Assembly: GCA_903885555.1 (NCBI GenBank) | Contig: CAISIV010000320.1 | Span: 1 to 52,981, forward strand | DNA length: 52,981 nucleotides | Source of the DNA: an uncultured Hyphomicrobiales bacterium | Lineage (GTDB): Bacteria > Pseudomonadota > Alphaproteobacteria > Rhizobiales > Xanthobacteraceae | Direction of reading: 5' to 3' | Shown here: positions 52,068 to 52,981 of the stretch, piece after piece | How the letters are laid out: each line of letters starts with the position of its first letter | How positions within the stretch are numbered: the stretch's first letter is position 1 | Notes under the pieces: model-generated | The model's database searches: none | What the model saw: the letters and a program-made list of their open reading frames with translations, nothing else | What the model was told of the DNA's origin: nothing | Program-made: the position numbers and the translations under genes

Positions 52068-52981
52068 ATGGCTGTCAGCGCCAACCGGCTCGAACTGTTG
52101 CAGATCGCGGATGCAGTCGCACGCGAGAAGTCCATCGACCGCGGCATCGTCATCGCCGCGATGGAGGACGCCATCGCGAAAGCGGCGCGCTCACGCTACG
52201 GCGCCGAGACTGACGTGCACGCCGAGATCGAACCGAAGACCGGCGATCTGCGGCTGACCCGCCACATGCTGGTGATGGAAAAGGTCGAGAACTCCTCCAA
52301 CCAGATCACGCTCGAAGACGCGCGCAAGCGCCACCCGGCAGCCCAGGTCGGCGACACCATTGCCGATCCATTGCCGCCGCTGGAATACGGCCGCATCGCC
52401 GCGCAGTCCGCCAAGCAGGTTATCGTGCAGAAGGTGCGCGAAGCCGAACGTGACCGGCAATATGCCGAGTACAAGGATCGCATCGGCGAAATCGTCAACG
52501 GCGTCGTCAAGCGCGTCGAATACGGCAACGTGGTGGTCGATCTCGGCCGCGGCGAGGCTATCGTGCGCAGAGACGAACTGTTGCCGCGCGAAGTCTTCCG
52601 CAACGGCGACCGCATCCGCGCCTATATCTACGACGTGCGCCGCGAGCCGCGCGGCCCGCAGATTTTCCTGTCGCGCACCCATCCGCAGTTCACCGCCAAG
52701 CTGTTTGCGCAGGAAGTGCCCGAAATCTATGACGGAATCGTCGAGGTCAAGGCGGTCGCCCGCGATCCGGGCTCGCGCGCCAAAATCGCCGTTATCTCGC
52801 GCGATTCGAGCGTCGATCCGGTCGGCGCCTGCGTCGGCATGCGCGGCTCGCGCGTGCAGGCCGTGGTGAACGAACTGCAGGGCGAAAAGATCGACATCAT
52901 TCCGTGGTCGCCAGATATCGCCACCTTCGTGGTGAACGCACTGGCGCCGGCGGAAGTCGCCAAGGTCGTGCTCGACGAAGA
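52068..52981 (+). CDS. nusA: transcription termination/antitermination factor NusA, 3' end outside window
   Basis: 304 codons are present and the frame is open to the end of the window. It begins M-A-V-S-A-N-R-L-E-L-L-Q-I-A-D-A-V-A-R-E. The N-terminal RNA-polymerase-binding domain spans about 1-130, an S1 domain about 133-200 (G-V-V-K-R-V-E-Y-G-N-V-V-V-D) and the KH1 domain starts around 235 (S-V-D-P-V-G-A-C-V-G-M-R-G-S-R-V). GGGAG lies 12 bases before the ATG. It is the second gene of the rimP operon, which usually continues to infB. Confidence 0.96.
   Translation, partial: MAVSANRLELLQIADAVAREKSIDRGIVIAAMEDAIAKAARSRYGAETDVHAEIEPKTGDLRLTRHMLVMEKVENSSNQITLEDARKRHPAAQVGDTIADPLPPLEYGRIAAQSAKQVIVQKVREAERDRQYAEYKDRIGEIVNGVVKRVEYGNVVVDLGRGEAIVRRDELLPREVFRNGDRIRAYIYDVRREPRGPQIFLSRTHPQFTAKLFAQEVPEIYDGIVEVKAVARDPGSRAKIAVISRDSSVDPVGACVGMRGSRVQAVVNELQGEKIDIIPWSPDIATFVVNALAPAEVAKVVLDE

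Overview
The window looks like a chromosomal segment of an alphaproteobacterium in the Hyphomicrobiales (Rhizobiales), probably Bradyrhizobium/Xanthobacteraceae-like. This rests on high GC, the rpsT-dnaA-dnaN-recF-gyrB block, the tsaB-rimI-fur-plsC-miaB-phoH-ybeY-corC-lnt-(PraR/PhrR-like)-metK block, three Bug/TctC binding proteins and a Rhizobiales-type palindromic repeat. The genus is an inference; there is no rRNA to confirm it.

Layout. 1-1.8 kb: AT-richer sequence with a 5'-cut Bug gene and about 1 kb of apparent non-coding DNA, ending exactly at a 50-bp 3' fragment of a tRNA-Arg(CCG). This looks like the attachment-site edge of an integrated island. 1.9-6.9 kb: carboxylate uptake and hydrolysis cluster with two Bug proteins, two TRAP DctP-like proteins without signal peptides and a LigI-type amidohydrolase. 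6.9-15.4 kb: mixed genes (response regulator, DUF427, an HtrA-like protein lacking the whole catalytic triad, luciferase-like oxidoreductase, NHL propeller, dienelactone hydrolase, EamA exporter, polysaccharide export lipoprotein, msrA, a small membrane protein). 15.6-27.5 kb: maeB, a DapA-family aldolase/lyase, then rpsT, a 1.2-kb non-coding gap, dnaA, dnaN, recF and gyrB. 27.6-29.0 kb: an unassigned membrane protein with an internal duplication and a 58-aa UPF0391 protein behind an EcfG-like promoter. 29.1-32.8 kb: a probable catabolic operon of a Rieske oxygenase, a glutamine-synthetase-like ligase and an alpha/beta hydrolase. 32.9-36.4 kb: minus-strand genes (GIY-YIG-like protein, secreted metallo-hydrolase-like protein, coiled-coil membrane protein, adenosine kinase). 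36.6-50.0 kb: plus-strand housekeeping genes from trpS to trmB, many overlapping by 1-4 bases. 50.0-53.0 kb: palindromic repeat, DUF2336 gene, then rimP behind a terminator-like hairpin and the start of nusA.

How the genes work together. The centre serves replication initiation and topology. The 38-50 kb block serves tRNA modification (TsaB, MiaB, TrmB), rRNA maturation (YbeY, PhoH), envelope lipids and lipoproteins (PlsC, Lnt, CorC), metal regulation (Fur/Mur), Fe-S delivery (NfuA) and SAM synthesis (MetK). The accessory regions are catabolic and transport functions for organic acids and possibly aromatic amines. No CRISPR array, intact insertion sequence or complete tRNA/rRNA gene was seen. 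The most unusual items are the tRNA-fragment island border, the duplicated membrane protein after gyrB, the dead HtrA-like protein, the Rieske/GS-like operon and several unassigned operator-like repeats.
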